The notes under the pieces are model-generated. The model saw only the letters and a list, made by a program, of their open reading frames with translations, did no database searches and was not told the DNA's origin. A stretch of 64,000 nt of DNA from assembly GCA_004557735.1 (NCBI GenBank), contig SFFV01000002.1:105043-169042 (forward strand), in the 5' to 3' direction. The position numbers and the translations under genes were made by a program. The DNA comes from Clostridiales bacterium (GTDB lineage: Bacteria > Bacillota > Clostridia > Oscillospirales > Oscillospiraceae). How positions within the stretch are numbered: position 1 is the first letter of the stretch; the number at the start of each line of letters is the position of its first letter. Of the stretch, positions 1 through 8,683 are shown piece by piece.

Positions 1-450
1 CGCCGTCCCTTCCGTCGTCCCGGCAGCGATCAACGCCGGAAGGCGGTTGCCGGCGCCATCGAAGAAGGCAATTTCGTTGAGAGAGACATTTCCCGCGATG
101 CATTGAAATGTAACGTACCGCGTATGCATGGCAGCGGTCTGCACGCGCCAGGTAAACATGGCCGCATACTTCTGCGTATACTCGGCCGTGGAGCCATCGT
201 CGCCGGTGAATACCGCCGTACCTTCCGCGATATTTCCGTTCGTCCAGATCTCGGCGACATCATACTCCGCACCGAGATCGATGCAGACCGATGCGGCATC
301 CTGTGACGTCCATACGCTCGTCGGGAAAGACAGCGTACCGAGATTCAAAAGCGTAAACACCGTGTAAATCAGCGTCAGCGCCCACATCAGGCGCTTGTCG
401 CCGCGGTTCAGACGCGTACTGCGCTCCGGGGAAGAAAAAAATTCCTGCAT
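1..450 (-). CDS. membrane protein with discoidin-like domain, 3' end outside window
   Basis: Open frame of 150 codons without a stop, running off the left edge. The ATG at 448-450 sits 6 bases after the stop of the upstream gene and behind a strong SD (GGAGGTGA). Residues 1-22 are charged and residues about 23-40 are one hydrophobic segment (MWALTLIYTVFTLLNLG). From about residue 46 comes a beta-rich extracytoplasmic segment with features of an F5/8 type C (discoidin) fold: VCIDLG near the start, then RYVTFQC and VSLNEIAFFD. In Clostridia this arrangement occurs at the N-terminus of large family-39-like membrane glycosyltransferases. The catalytic part would lie outside the window, so that identity is inference. 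It is probably co-transcribed with the GT-C-like gene at 457-2460. Confidence 0.7.
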   Translation of the reverse strand, partial: MQEFFSSPERSTRLNRGDKRLMWALTLIYTVFTLLNLGTLSFPTSVWTSQDAASVCIDLGAEYDVAEIWTNGNIAEGTAVFTGDDGSTAEYTQKYAAMFTWRVQTAAMHTRYVTFQCIAGNVSLNEIAFFDGAGNRLPALIAAGTTEGTA

Positions 451-456
451 GATGCG

Positions 457-2460
457 TCACCTCCGATCCGTCTGTCCGAATCCATGCTCCAGACACACTC
501 TCGCGGTATAGAGAAACGTCAATATTTCAAATAGTGAGCAAACGGCGATCACGATCCGGTGCTGCTGTGTTCCGCGGACGGCGGAGGCAGCGGCGTTGGA
601 AACAACGTACATTGCCGTCGCCTCGTTCAGCGACAGGACAACGCTCAAAAGCATGGAGGAGGCGAGAAGCCTTTTATCCCGCGTTGCAATGTAAGCAGCC
701 GTCAGCAGTGCCATCACGGGGAACACATACCGCTCGTGCATGTAATGGCCGAATGTGAAGATCATAAACATGCAGAAAGCCGCGGGGATCAGCAGCCGCT
801 CGGGGCGGGCGCAAAGCGTCTCTCCCGCCTCTCTCCGGCGTGAGACGACCTGCATCGCTATGGAGAGCGCAACGGCGAGCACGACCGCCGCCGTACCGAA
901 GGCCTTGTACGACAGTATACCGGGTATAAGGGGAAGTTCGGCAGACTGCCAGTTTCCGCCGCAAAGCGCAAGGAAGTTGTACGCCTCTACGCTGGCATAA
1001 TCGTATCCCCCCGCGGAATTCAAAAACCGGCCGATGACCCAGAAGAAACTCTGATTGCCACGGAACGGAAGCGAAACGGCAAAAATCACAAGCAGCGCTG
1101 CAATAACGCCGCCGACGGTCCGGAGCGCATCGTCTTTGTTCCGAACAGAGAGGATGTATTCCGCTGCAAGCACAGGGCCGTAGATAAGCGCCTGCCACTT
1201 TGTCATGATAGCAAGACCGTAGATTGCCCCGGCGGAGATGCGGCGGCCTTCGATAAGCTCGGAAAAGCTCAAAAGCAGCAGAAGCGTCAGGACGGAGTCG
1301 ATCTGGCCCCACGCGCCGGAGAGGATGACCGCGGCAGGATTGAACACCGCAAGCGTGCCGAGAAACAGCCCCGCGCTTTCCGAAAAGCCGCGTTTGCGGG
1401 CGAACCGTATAAGAAGAACCGCGATGCCAACATCGGCAGCATAAGCCGGAAGCATATAGGCGAACACCGCGGTGCCGGACCCGGCGGGAATGCGGAAAAC
1501 GTCCAGCAGCCAGGTTACGCCGGCGAGCACGAGCATGTATCCCGGCGGATAGTCATACCATTCGTGGCCGGGCGCGGTGTAAAACTGCGCGGTGCCGTTC
1601 TGCACGATATCGCGTCCCCACGCCTGCCAGCAGTTCATATCGTAATCGTGGCCGCCGAACAGCAGCGAAAGCATCAGCCGAAACACCGCGCCGGTCAGCA
1701 CGACAAGCAGAAAACAGCGGTTTACGGTTTTCCGATCCGAGGGAAGCGAGTAAAATCTCTCTCTGTTGCGATAGAATCCCCAGAGAAGGACGCAGGCGAG
1801 AACGATTGCGCAGACGATGAAAAGATGGAGATACGACCGGAGACGGATCGCACGCGCCTCGTCGGATTCGCCGGCGCTTATCGCCGTCTGCTGTGCCGTT
1901 TGATCGAGCGAGACTGCCGACGCGATCTCCTCCGGATCGTTGGTCTGGACAAGCTGCGCCGCGCGAAACCGTGCCGTTCCGGCAGATGTTTCGCTGTAAA
2001 AGCCGAGTCGGAATGTAAAATTGATATAGCTCTGCTTTGCTCCGGTTCGGACGATCAGCGTTTCGCGCGTCCAGTCAAAGCTGCCAGTGCGTCCGGCGCT
2101 GACAGCGTAAGTGCCGTCGAGCGTGTAGTTATCGACCGAAAGGCACACGCCGCGTCCGCCGTGAACGCCCTCAGCGGAAATCTCCGCCGAAAGGCGGTAG
2201 ACCGTATTCGGCTCCACCTTGACCATCTGGCAGAGGCGCACGTCATTGTCCGCGGCGGAGGCGATGACCAGTGCGCCGTTTTGCGTATAAACAGAATAAT
2301 TCTCCGCTTCATATGCCACGATATCCCACCCGTCCGGAAGCTCCGGCGCAGAAAAGTCGGCGTTCGTAAGAAGGGATCCGTCGGCAAAGGCTGCGCCTTG
2401 CAGCACGGCGCAGATGAACAGCAGAGAAAAAATGACATATATCGGTTTGAGCTGTTTCAT
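457..2460 (-). CDS. polytopic GT-C-type glycosyltransferase (Gpi18-like) with N-terminal carbohydrate-binding-like domain
   Basis: 667 residues. A signal peptide or anchor covers residues about 5-27. Residues about 28-170 form a beta-sandwich resembling CBM4/9-type carbohydrate-binding modules (NADFSAPELPDGW near its start). A membrane helix at about 210-230 is followed by many helices. After the next helix comes an acidic loop, GGHDYDMNCWQAWG (about 267-280), then YDYPPGY. An acidic first outer loop and this layout are typical of GT-C enzymes that use polyprenyl-phosphate sugars, such as Gpi18/Dpm-dependent mannosyltransferases. The likely role is adding sugars to surface polymers or proteins on the outer face of the membrane. 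Donor and acceptor cannot be read from the sequence. It is transcribed divergently from the gene at 2603. Confidence 0.72.
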   Translation of the reverse strand: MKQLKPIYVIFSLLFICAVLQGAAFADGSLLTNADFSAPELPDGWDIVAYEAENYSVYTQNGALVIASAADNDVRLCQMVKVEPNTVYRLSAEISAEGVHGGRGVCLSVDNYTLDGTYAVSAGRTGSFDWTRETLIVRTGAKQSYINFTFRLGFYSETSAGTARFRAAQLVQTNDPEEIASAVSLDQTAQQTAISAGESDEARAIRLRSYLHLFIVCAIVLACVLLWGFYRNRERFYSLPSDRKTVNRCFLLVVLTGAVFRLMLSLLFGGHDYDMNCWQAWGRDIVQNGTAQFYTAPGHEWYDYPPGYMLVLAGVTWLLDVFRIPAGSGTAVFAYMLPAYAADVGIAVLLIRFARKRGFSESAGLFLGTLAVFNPAAVILSGAWGQIDSVLTLLLLLSFSELIEGRRISAGAIYGLAIMTKWQALIYGPVLAAEYILSVRNKDDALRTVGGVIAALLVIFAVSLPFRGNQSFFWVIGRFLNSAGGYDYASVEAYNFLALCGGNWQSAELPLIPGILSYKAFGTAAVVLAVALSIAMQVVSRRREAGETLCARPERLLIPAAFCMFMIFTFGHYMHERYVFPVMALLTAAYIATRDKRLLASSMLLSVVLSLNEATAMYVVSNAAASAVRGTQQHRIVIAVCSLFEILTFLYTARVCLEHGFGQTDRR

Positions 2461-2515
2461 AAATAGCCTCCCGAAAGGACCGTTTCTTAAATATATTATA
2501 AACTTTTTTAATTAT

Positions 2516-2566
2516 ATTTTATCACAGAGCGCCCGCTATTGCAAACAGGTCATATTTCCGTATAAT
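2516..2566. promoter_or_regulatory. divergent promoter pair sharing one palindromic -35 (TTGCAA)
   Basis: TTGCAA at 2539-2544 is its own reverse complement. On the plus strand it lies 16 bases before TATAAT (2561-2566), facing the gene at 2603. On the minus strand the same six bases lie 17 bases before TAAAAT (2516-2521), facing the gene ending at 2460. Both fit the sigma-A consensus. A second minus-strand TATAAT-like element lies further downstream in the AT-rich tract at about 2495-2502. Confidence 0.6.
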
Positions 2567-2602
2567 ATAGGATTATATCAATTATGCAAGGATGGCAACG
2601 GT

Positions 2603-4492
2603 ATGCTTGGGATTTTATGGTTTTTCCTGTGGCAGAGCGCGGGGATCACCGCTTCTTTTTATTGCTTTCCCGAAAAGCGGACGGCTGTCCGGCTCTGGCT
2701 CGGCAGCGTGATCGGAACGCTTCTCTCCATGTGGGCGCCGATCCCGTTTGCGTTCTTCCGCGGCTTCGGGATTACGGCGCACATCGCGGCGGCTATCTTT
2801 GGCGCCGCATTGCACGCGCTATGGCTCGCGCCGCGCAGAAAAGCCGGTCTCTGCCATGAGGAGGCCAAAATCGACCGCCCTCTCCCCTTTCTGCTTGTTC
2901 CTTTTATGATCCTCGCGGTTTTTCTGGTTTGTTCGCATACGCTCCAAAACACAGACGGAGCGTTGTATACCGGACAATGCACCTACGGCGATATGGCGAT
3001 GCATTTGAGCTTTATCACCTCCATCGCCGGACAGCAGACGTTCCCGCCGGAGTATAATCTCCTTCCCGGAACGCCGGTGAGCTATCCGTTTCTCTGCGAC
3101 AGCGTTTCCTCAAGCCTCTATCTGCTCGGGACGCCGCTTCGCTGGGCGTATATGATCCCGATGTTCTTTGCTTTTGCGCAGGTGTTCTGCGGCGTATGGT
3201 TTCTTGGCCGGGAGTTCTGCCGGAGAAAGTACGCGCCGGTGCTCGCTTTTCTGCTCTTCTTCCTCAACGGCGGGCTTGGCATGATCTATTTTCTCAACGG
3301 TGAATACTCCCTGCACGACCTTTTCACCGCATTTTACAAAACGCCCACGAACCTCACCGAAAAGGGTATGCGCTGGGTAAACGTCATTGCGGACATGCTG
3401 CTGCCGCAGCGGGCGACGCTTTTTGGCTGGGCGGCGCTGTTCGCTGTTTTGTATCTGCTTTACCGGGCGGTATTTCGCGGCGATGCGCGGCTGTATCTCC
3501 CGGCGGGGATTCTCGGCGGCCTCCTGCCGATGGTCCACACGCATTCCTACTTTGCTCTCGGCCTGATGGCGGCGTGCTGGCTCATTTATTCGGCCGTTCG
3601 CGACCGCCTTTCCCGCGAATGGCTCCTTGGCTGGCTCCGGTTTGGCCTTCCGGCTGTGCTGCTGGCGCTGCCGCAGCTCTTTCTCTGGACGTTCCCCTCT
3701 GTCGGAGGAAATGAACACTTCGTCCGTGTCGTGATCGACTGGGTAAATAACGGAAAGGAGCCCTGGCTCTGGTTCTGGGTCAAGAATGTCGGGCTTGTTT
3801 TCGTTCTGACGCCGGTTGCTTTCTTCGGCGTTTCGCGCGAACAGCGCGCGGCATTCTCCGGCGCGATATTTATTTTCATTCTGTGCGAGCTTCTCGTGTT
3901 TCAGCCGAACGAATACGATAACAACAAGCTTCTGTACGTCGCCTATGCATTCGGCTGCTATGTATGTGCCGACGCACTGGCCGGTTGGCTCGGAAAGATC
4001 CGGAGTCCGGCAGCACAGGGCGTGCTTCTCGCGCTTACACTCTTTATCAGCTCCAACGCTGCCGTGTTCACGCTTGGCCGCGAAGCTGCCTCCGGATTCC
4101 CCCAATACGGCTACGAGCTGTTCTCCCGTGACGAGGTCGCCGCGGCAGAATATATTATCGACAACACCGAGGCCGACGCCGTATTTCTGACCAGAGACAA
4201 CCACGACAATACCGTCGCGACGCTCACCGGGCGCAACATTGTCTGCGGCAGCAGCTCCTACCTGTACTTCCACGGCCTGAACTATCAGGATAAGCAGCGT
4301 CTCGCCGAGCAGATGCTCACGAATCCGGAGGTATTTGAAGCTAACCGCGAAAACGAAGGTTTGGACTATGTATACATCGGCTACCATGAGCGCGCACTCG
4401 CCGGCGTTATCACCGATTATTTGACGGAAAACTATCCTGTGTCGTTCACCGCCGGAGCGATCACGATCTATGATCTTCACCCGGAGAGCTGA
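2603..4492 (+). CDS. polytopic membrane protein, GT-C-like, with soluble C-terminal domain
   Basis: 629 residues from the ATG at 2603. An open frame continues upstream to 2414 but crosses the promoter, and AAGGATGG lies just before the chosen ATG. About a dozen hydrophobic segments fill residues 1-510. The first large outer loop contains YGDMAMH (128-134), an acidic motif placed as in GT-C glycosyltransferases. It is followed by PPEYNLLPGTPVSYPF. The last 120 residues are soluble (DNTEADAVFLTRDNHDNTVA, then GSSSYLYFHGLNY), similar in style to the C-terminal parts of YfhO/GT-C membrane proteins. The exact reaction is not recognisable. It shares a divergent promoter with the neighbouring GT-C-like gene, which suggests a common surface-glycan pathway. 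Confidence 0.68.
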   Translation: MLGILWFFLWQSAGITASFYCFPEKRTAVRLWLGSVIGTLLSMWAPIPFAFFRGFGITAHIAAAIFGAALHALWLAPRRKAGLCHEEAKIDRPLPFLLVPFMILAVFLVCSHTLQNTDGALYTGQCTYGDMAMHLSFITSIAGQQTFPPEYNLLPGTPVSYPFLCDSVSSSLYLLGTPLRWAYMIPMFFAFAQVFCGVWFLGREFCRRKYAPVLAFLLFFLNGGLGMIYFLNGEYSLHDLFTAFYKTPTNLTEKGMRWVNVIADMLLPQRATLFGWAALFAVLYLLYRAVFRGDARLYLPAGILGGLLPMVHTHSYFALGLMAACWLIYSAVRDRLSREWLLGWLRFGLPAVLLALPQLFLWTFPSVGGNEHFVRVVIDWVNNGKEPWLWFWVKNVGLVFVLTPVAFFGVSREQRAAFSGAIFIFILCELLVFQPNEYDNNKLLYVAYAFGCYVCADALAGWLGKIRSPAAQGVLLALTLFISSNAAVFTLGREAASGFPQYGYELFSRDEVAAAEYIIDNTEADAVFLTRDNHDNTVATLTGRNIVCGSSSYLYFHGLNYQDKQRLAEQMLTNPEVFEANRENEGLDYVYIGYHERALAGVITDYLTENYPVSFTAGAITIYDLHPES

Positions 4493-4538
4493 ACCGTCGC
4501 CCCGACAGGATGAGAATTCCTTTCTTTTCGCGCATAGG

Positions 4539-4572
4539 AAAACCGCCCGCGGTATGTACCGCGGGCGGTTTT
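4539..4572. terminator. bidirectional intrinsic terminator
   Basis: Arms 4539-4554 and 4557-4572 are perfect 16-base inverted repeats (AAAACCGCCCGCGGTA and its complement) around TG. T runs follow the stem in both directions. It separates the convergent genes ending at 4492 (plus) and 4579 (minus). Confidence 0.9.
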
Positions 4573-4578
4573 GTTATC

Positions 4579-4887
4579 TTAGAGGACGAAGCTCTCCAGT
4601 TGTGCTTTTGGAAGAAAGCCGACGGAGGTTTTGACGGCTTCTCCGTTTTTAAAGAGGATGAGCGTCGGGATGCTCGATACGCCAAAGCGCATAGCAAGAT
4701 CCATTTCTTCGTCTACGTTGACCTTTCCGACCTTCAGCTCGGCATGTTCATCCGCAAACTCATGCAGCACCGGTGCAAGCATCTTGCAGGGGCCGCACCA
4801 GCTCGCCCAGAAGTCGACGAGAACCGGCTTTTCGGAGCGGATGACCTCCTCTTCAAAATTGGCTTTTGTAATGGTAATTTCCGACAT
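4579..4887 (-). CDS. trxA: thioredoxin
   Basis: 102 residues, the usual size. The active site WCGPCK lies in VDFWASWCGPCKML (about residues 25-38), and the cis-proline region is SSIPTL. It is a cytoplasmic dithiol reductant for ribonucleotide reductase, peroxiredoxins and similar enzymes. It lies 26 bases downstream of rubrerythrin on the same strand, so the two probably form a small redox/oxidative-stress operon. It ends just before the shared terminator. Confidence 0.96.
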   Translation of the reverse strand: MSEITITKANFEEEVIRSEKPVLVDFWASWCGPCKMLAPVLHEFADEHAELKVGKVNVDEEMDLAMRFGVSSIPTLILFKNGEAVKTSVGFLPKAQLESFVL

Positions 4888-4913
4888 AACAAAATAATCC
4901 TTTCACCGGCGCA

Positions 4914-5459
4914 TCAATAGTTTTCGGCGTGAATCTCAAAATAGCTCTGCGGATGCGCGCATGTCGGGCAGATCTCCGGCGCGCTCGTGCCGACAATAAT
5001 GTGCCCGCAATTGCGGCATTCCCAGACCTTGACCTCGCTCTTGGCAAAAACTTCGGCGGCTTCCACGTTGTGAAGCAGCGCACGGTAGCGCTCCTCATGG
5101 TGTTTTTCGATCGCGGCGACAAGGCGGAATTTTTGTGCGAGCTCATGGAAGCCCTCCTCATCGGCGGTCTTGGCAAAGCCGTCGTACATGTCCGTCCACT
5201 CGTAATTCTCGCCCTCGGCGGCGTGAAGGAGGTTCTCCGCCGTATCGCCGATGCCGTTGAGCTCCTTAAACCAAAGCTTTGCGTGCTCCTTCTCGTTGTC
5301 GGCGGTTTTCAGGAAGAGCGCGGCGATCTGCTCATAGCCTTCCTTCTTTGCTTTGCTTGCAAAGAACGTATACTTGTTGCGGGCTTCCGATTCGCCGGAG
5401 AAGGCGGCGCGGAGATTCTGCTCGGTTTTCGTTCCGGAATACTTGTTCTGTTCAGACAT
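4914..5459 (-). CDS. rubrerythrin
   Basis: 181 residues. The N-terminal ferritin-like four-helix domain carries diiron ligand motifs: the glutamates in SGESEARNKY (21-30), NEKEHAK (55-61), EEGFH (101-105) and EKHHEERY (118-125). The C-terminal rubredoxin-like knot has Cys148, Cys151, Cys164 and Cys167 (CRNCG, CPTC). In anaerobes it reduces hydrogen peroxide with electrons from NAD(P)H through rubredoxin-type partners. A good SD (AAGGAG) precedes the ATG. The 88-base gap upstream holds only an imperfect stem ending in TTTTT after psuG (about 5515-5545). I see no clear PerR box. Confidence 0.95.
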   Translation of the reverse strand: MSEQNKYSGTKTEQNLRAAFSGESEARNKYTFFASKAKKEGYEQIAALFLKTADNEKEHAKLWFKELNGIGDTAENLLHAAEGENYEWTDMYDGFAKTADEEGFHELAQKFRLVAAIEKHHEERYRALLHNVEAAEVFAKSEVKVWECRNCGHIIVGTSAPEICPTCAHPQSYFEIHAENY

Positions 5460-5547
5460 TTTTTTCGACTCCTTTTTATAAAGATAATGCTTATTGCAGT
5501 ATGCCCAGATATGCTGAAAAACCGCCGGGAGTCTGTTCCTGGGGTTA

Positions 5548-6480
5548 TTATTCCGTTTTGTTCAGCGCGCAAAGCGCCGCAGCAATGCGGGTGGCGCAGC
5601 GCGCGTTATTCAGCGCAAGCTGCACATTCGTTTCAAAGCTCTCGCCGCCGGTCAGTTCCTTGACCTTGGCAAGAAGGAACGGAGTGATGTTCTTGCCGTG
5701 GACATCCGCCTCGTCCGCTGCCTGCAGCGCCGCGGTGATGATGCGTTCCATATACTCATGATCGAGCGCATATTCTTCCGGAACCGGGTTGCCGACGAGA
5801 ATGCCGCCGGTAAAACCGACGCCCCGCTGCGCATGAATGATCGAGGCGATCTCCGCTTCGCTCTGCGCCGCGTAGTCCACGCCGAAACCGCTCTTGCGGC
5901 AGAAGAACGCCGGGAAATCGGCCGTCTGATTCCCGATAACGGGAACGCCCATCGTCTCAAGATATTCAAGCGTGCGGCCGATATCGAGGATCTGCTTGGC
6001 GCCGGCGCATACGACCGTAACGGGCGTGTGTGCAAGCTCCTGCAGGTCGGCGGAAATATCCATGGAATCCTGACCGCCGCGGTGTACGCCGCCGATGCCG
6101 CCGGTGGCAAACACGGGGATGCCTGCCATGGCTGCAATGATCATCGTAGAGGCGACGGTTGTCGCGCCGGTGCGGCCGAGGGCAACGTAGACCGCTACGT
6201 CACGGCGGCTCACCTTGCCAATGTTCTCGGCACGGCACATGATCTTCAGCTCATCCGCCGTGAGACCGACTTTGAGGCGGCCCTTAACGATCGCACAGGT
6301 CGCCGGAACGCCGCCGAGCGAGCGGATGACTTCCTCCACGCGATGTGCAAAATCCAGATTGTCCGGATACGGCATACCGTGGCTGAGGATGGTGCTTTCC
6401 AGCGCGACAACGGGCTTATTCTCGTTTAGCGCCTGCCGGATCTCGGGCAGAATGTCCAGATATTTTTCAAAGCTGTTCAT
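5548..6480 (-). CDS. psuG: pseudouridine-5'-phosphate glycosidase
   Basis: 310 residues. PsuG reversibly splits pseudouridine 5'-phosphate into uracil and ribose 5-phosphate. Seen here are ALESTILSHGMPYP (27-40), the glycine-rich GGIGGVHRGG (127-136) and AGAKQILDIG, whose Lys162 corresponds to the catalytic lysine of the family. The start ATG overlaps the stop of the upstream PfkB kinase by 4 bases (ATGA). PsuG paired with a PfkB-family pseudouridine kinase is the standard salvage pair, in the order kinase then glycosidase. Confidence 0.95.
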   Translation of the reverse strand: MNSFEKYLDILPEIRQALNENKPVVALESTILSHGMPYPDNLDFAHRVEEVIRSLGGVPATCAIVKGRLKVGLTADELKIMCRAENIGKVSRRDVAVYVALGRTGATTVASTMIIAAMAGIPVFATGGIGGVHRGGQDSMDISADLQELAHTPVTVVCAGAKQILDIGRTLEYLETMGVPVIGNQTADFPAFFCRKSGFGVDYAAQSEAEIASIIHAQRGVGFTGGILVGNPVPEEYALDHEYMERIITAALQAADEADVHGKNITPFLLAKVKELTGGESFETNVQLALNNARCATRIAAALCALNKTE

Positions 6481-7418
6481 AATTCCTTTTCCTCCAGAAT
6501 CTTGTTGATGAGCTCTGCGCTCATCCCCGGGCTGACGGTTCCGGCGCTGGTAACGGCAATGATCCCCGCCGCCAAAGCCCAGCGCGCCGCGTGCTCAGGA
6601 GTGAAGCGGTGCAGGTAAGCATATAAAAGTCCGGCCATAAAGGCGTCTCCCGCGCCGGTGGCATCCACCATCCGGCTTACGGGAGGAAGCGCGGCATAGA
6701 ATCTCGCGCCGCTGCGGTCGGCCCAGTAGCAGCCGCGCTGCCCCATGCTGACAACGACACAGTGCGTGCCACGCTCAAGAAGAGCATCCGCAGCACGCTC
6801 CATATCGGCATCGTTGGTAATCTCGCAGCCGGTCATGGCTGCAAGCTCCAGTACATTGGGCTTGAGACAGTAAAGCTTCCCGGCAAACGGGCCGAGACGC
6901 CGGGCATACGTTGTGGAGACCGGGTCGGAAAAGACCGGCACTCCGGCGAGCGCGTCGGAGGTAATCCATTCAAGGGCCTCCGGCGTCAGGCAGGGATCAC
7001 ACACAACGGCGTCCGCTTTGCGTAATTCATCCCGGTTTCCCTCAAGCCAGTCGGGGGTGATATGCTCCAAAATACGCATATCGGACATACCGATGAACAT
7101 ATCCCCCTCAGGGTCGATAAGCGCCATATAGCTGGAGCTGACGCAATCCGGGCAGAAAAGCATGTGCGACATATCCATCCCGACGGCCTCGCCGGAGGCG
7201 AGAATCCCGCGGCCGTAAAGATCGTCGCCGACAGCGGAGAACAGGGCGGTTTTCTCGCCCATGCGGGAGAGGTTTTCCAGAATATTCCGCGTTACCCCGC
7301 CGGGGGACGTGTGGAGAAAGCCGGGATTGGAGTCGCGCAGAATAAGTGCGGCGCGGCTGCGCCCGTGCAGATCCATGTTGGCCGCGCCGATACCCGCGGT
7401 AAAGCGTTTTTCCGTCAT
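6477..7418 (-). CDS. psuK: PfkB-family kinase, probable pseudouridine kinase
   Basis: 313 residues, ribokinase fold. GGVTRN (40-45) contacts sugar and nucleoside. The C-terminal DATGAGDAF (252-260) gives the anion hole and the catalytic Asp258. The expected reaction is phosphorylation of pseudouridine to its 5'-phosphate, feeding PsuG. The substrate call rests mainly on the 4-base overlap with psuG; another sugar or nucleoside kinase activity cannot be excluded from sequence. It overlaps tyrS by 1 base (TAATG), so it is translationally coupled in an operon running tyrS-psuK-psuG. Confidence 0.85.
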   Translation of the reverse strand: MTEKRFTAGIGAANMDLHGRSRAALILRDSNPGFLHTSPGGVTRNILENLSRMGEKTALFSAVGDDLYGRGILASGEAVGMDMSHMLFCPDCVSSSYMALIDPEGDMFIGMSDMRILEHITPDWLEGNRDELRKADAVVCDPCLTPEALEWITSDALAGVPVFSDPVSTTYARRLGPFAGKLYCLKPNVLELAAMTGCEITNDADMERAADALLERGTHCVVVSMGQRGCYWADRSGARFYAALPPVSRMVDATGAGDAFMAGLLYAYLHRFTPEHAARWALAAGIIAVTSAGTVSPGMSAELINKILEEKEL

Positions 7419-8638
7419 TATTTCAAAACTACGCGCTTGAAATTCTTCTTGCCGCGGCGCAGGACAACACCTTTCCGCAGCATATCGGCGTCAAATGACC
7501 TGGCAATGTCGGTGACCTTCTCTTCCCCGCACAGGACGCCGCCCTGCTGGATGTTTCGCCGCGCATCGCTGCGGGAAGTGCACAGGCCGCTCAGCACAAG
7601 AAGACTCATAATGTCTGCCGTTCCGTCTACGAGATCGCTTTCGGAAATGATGGACTCCGGTACATGCTCCGTACTGCCGCTGCCGAAAATGGCTCTCGCC
7701 TTCTCCTGCGCAGCAGCGGCCTCATCCTCGCCGTGGACCATTTTGGTTAGCTCGTAAGCCAGAATCTCCTTGGCGGTATTGAGCTGCGCGTCCTTCCAGG
7801 CCGCCATCTCGTCGATCTGTTCAAGCGGGAGGAACGTGAGCATGCGGATGCACTTCATAACATCCGCGTCATCCACATTGCGCCAGTACTGATAGAAATC
7901 AAACGGAGAGGTCTTGTTCGCGTCAAGCCAGACGGCGTTGCCCGCCGTTTTGCCCATCTTCTTGCCCTGCGAGTCGGTCAGAAGCGTAATGGTCATCGCA
8001 TAGGCGTCCTTGCCAAGTTTTTTGCGGATAAGCTCCGTGCCGCCGAGCATATTGCTCCACTGATCGTCGCCGCCGAACTGCATGTTGCAGCCGTATTCCT
8101 TGAAAAGGTGGTAGAAGTCGTAGCTCTGCATGATCATATAGTTGAACTCAAAGAAGCTCAAGCCCTTTTCCATACGCTGCTTGTAGCACTCGGCGCGGAG
8201 CATATTGTTCACGCTGAAGCAGGTGCCGACCTCGCGAAGAAGCTCAATATAATTAAGATCCAGCAGCCAGTCGGCATTGTTGACCATGAGAGCCTTACCA
8301 TCACCGAATTCGATGAAGCGCTCCATCTGGCGGCGGAAGCATTCGGCGTTGTGGTCGATATCCGCCTTGGTGAGCATCTTACGCATATCGGTACGTCCCG
8401 AGGGATCGCCGATCATCGTGGTACCGCCGCCGATGAGCGCAACCGGCTGGTTGCCCGCCATCTGCAGGCGCTTCATAAGCGTGAGCGCCATGAAGTGACC
8501 GGCCGTCAGGCTGTCCGCCGTGCAGTCAAAGCCGATATAAAAGCGAGCCTTCCCGTTATTGATCAGGTCGCAGATCTCCTGTTCATCGGTGACCTGCGCG
8601 ATCAGGCCACGCCGGACAAGCTCTTCGTAAATTTGCAT
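7418..8638 (-). CDS. tyrS: tyrosyl-tRNA synthetase
   Basis: 406 residues. The class I signature appears as AGHF (46-49, HIGH equivalent) and KKMGKT (226-231, KMSKS equivalent). The ATP/tyrosine pocket includes YIGFDCTADSL (34-44) and FGGDDQWSN (188-196). The C-terminus is an S4-like RNA-binding domain (SDARRNIQQGGV). It charges tRNA-Tyr. Only 45 bases separate it from recN, and there is no room for a T-box leader, so it is expressed from the upstream operon or a close promoter. Confidence 0.97.
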   Translation of the reverse strand: MQIYEELVRRGLIAQVTDEQEICDLINNGKARFYIGFDCTADSLTAGHFMALTLMKRLQMAGNQPVALIGGGTTMIGDPSGRTDMRKMLTKADIDHNAECFRRQMERFIEFGDGKALMVNNADWLLDLNYIELLREVGTCFSVNNMLRAECYKQRMEKGLSFFEFNYMIMQSYDFYHLFKEYGCNMQFGGDDQWSNMLGGTELIRKKLGKDAYAMTITLLTDSQGKKMGKTAGNAVWLDANKTSPFDFYQYWRNVDDADVMKCIRMLTFLPLEQIDEMAAWKDAQLNTAKEILAYELTKMVHGEDEAAAAQEKARAIFGSGSTEHVPESIISESDLVDGTADIMSLLVLSGLCTSRSDARRNIQQGGVLCGEEKVTDIARSFDADMLRKGVVLRRGKKNFKRVVLK

Positions 8639-8683
8639 CGATGTTTCTCCTTTTTATATTTTTACGCAGTGCAGGCAGATCCC

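Noticed and set aside
5515..5547. Intrinsic terminator after psuG
   Set aside because: A TTTTT run is present, but the preceding stem has three mismatches in about ten pairs.
8639..8683. T-box leader of tyrS
   Set aside because: Only 45 bases separate recN and tyrS, with no antiterminator or terminator stem.
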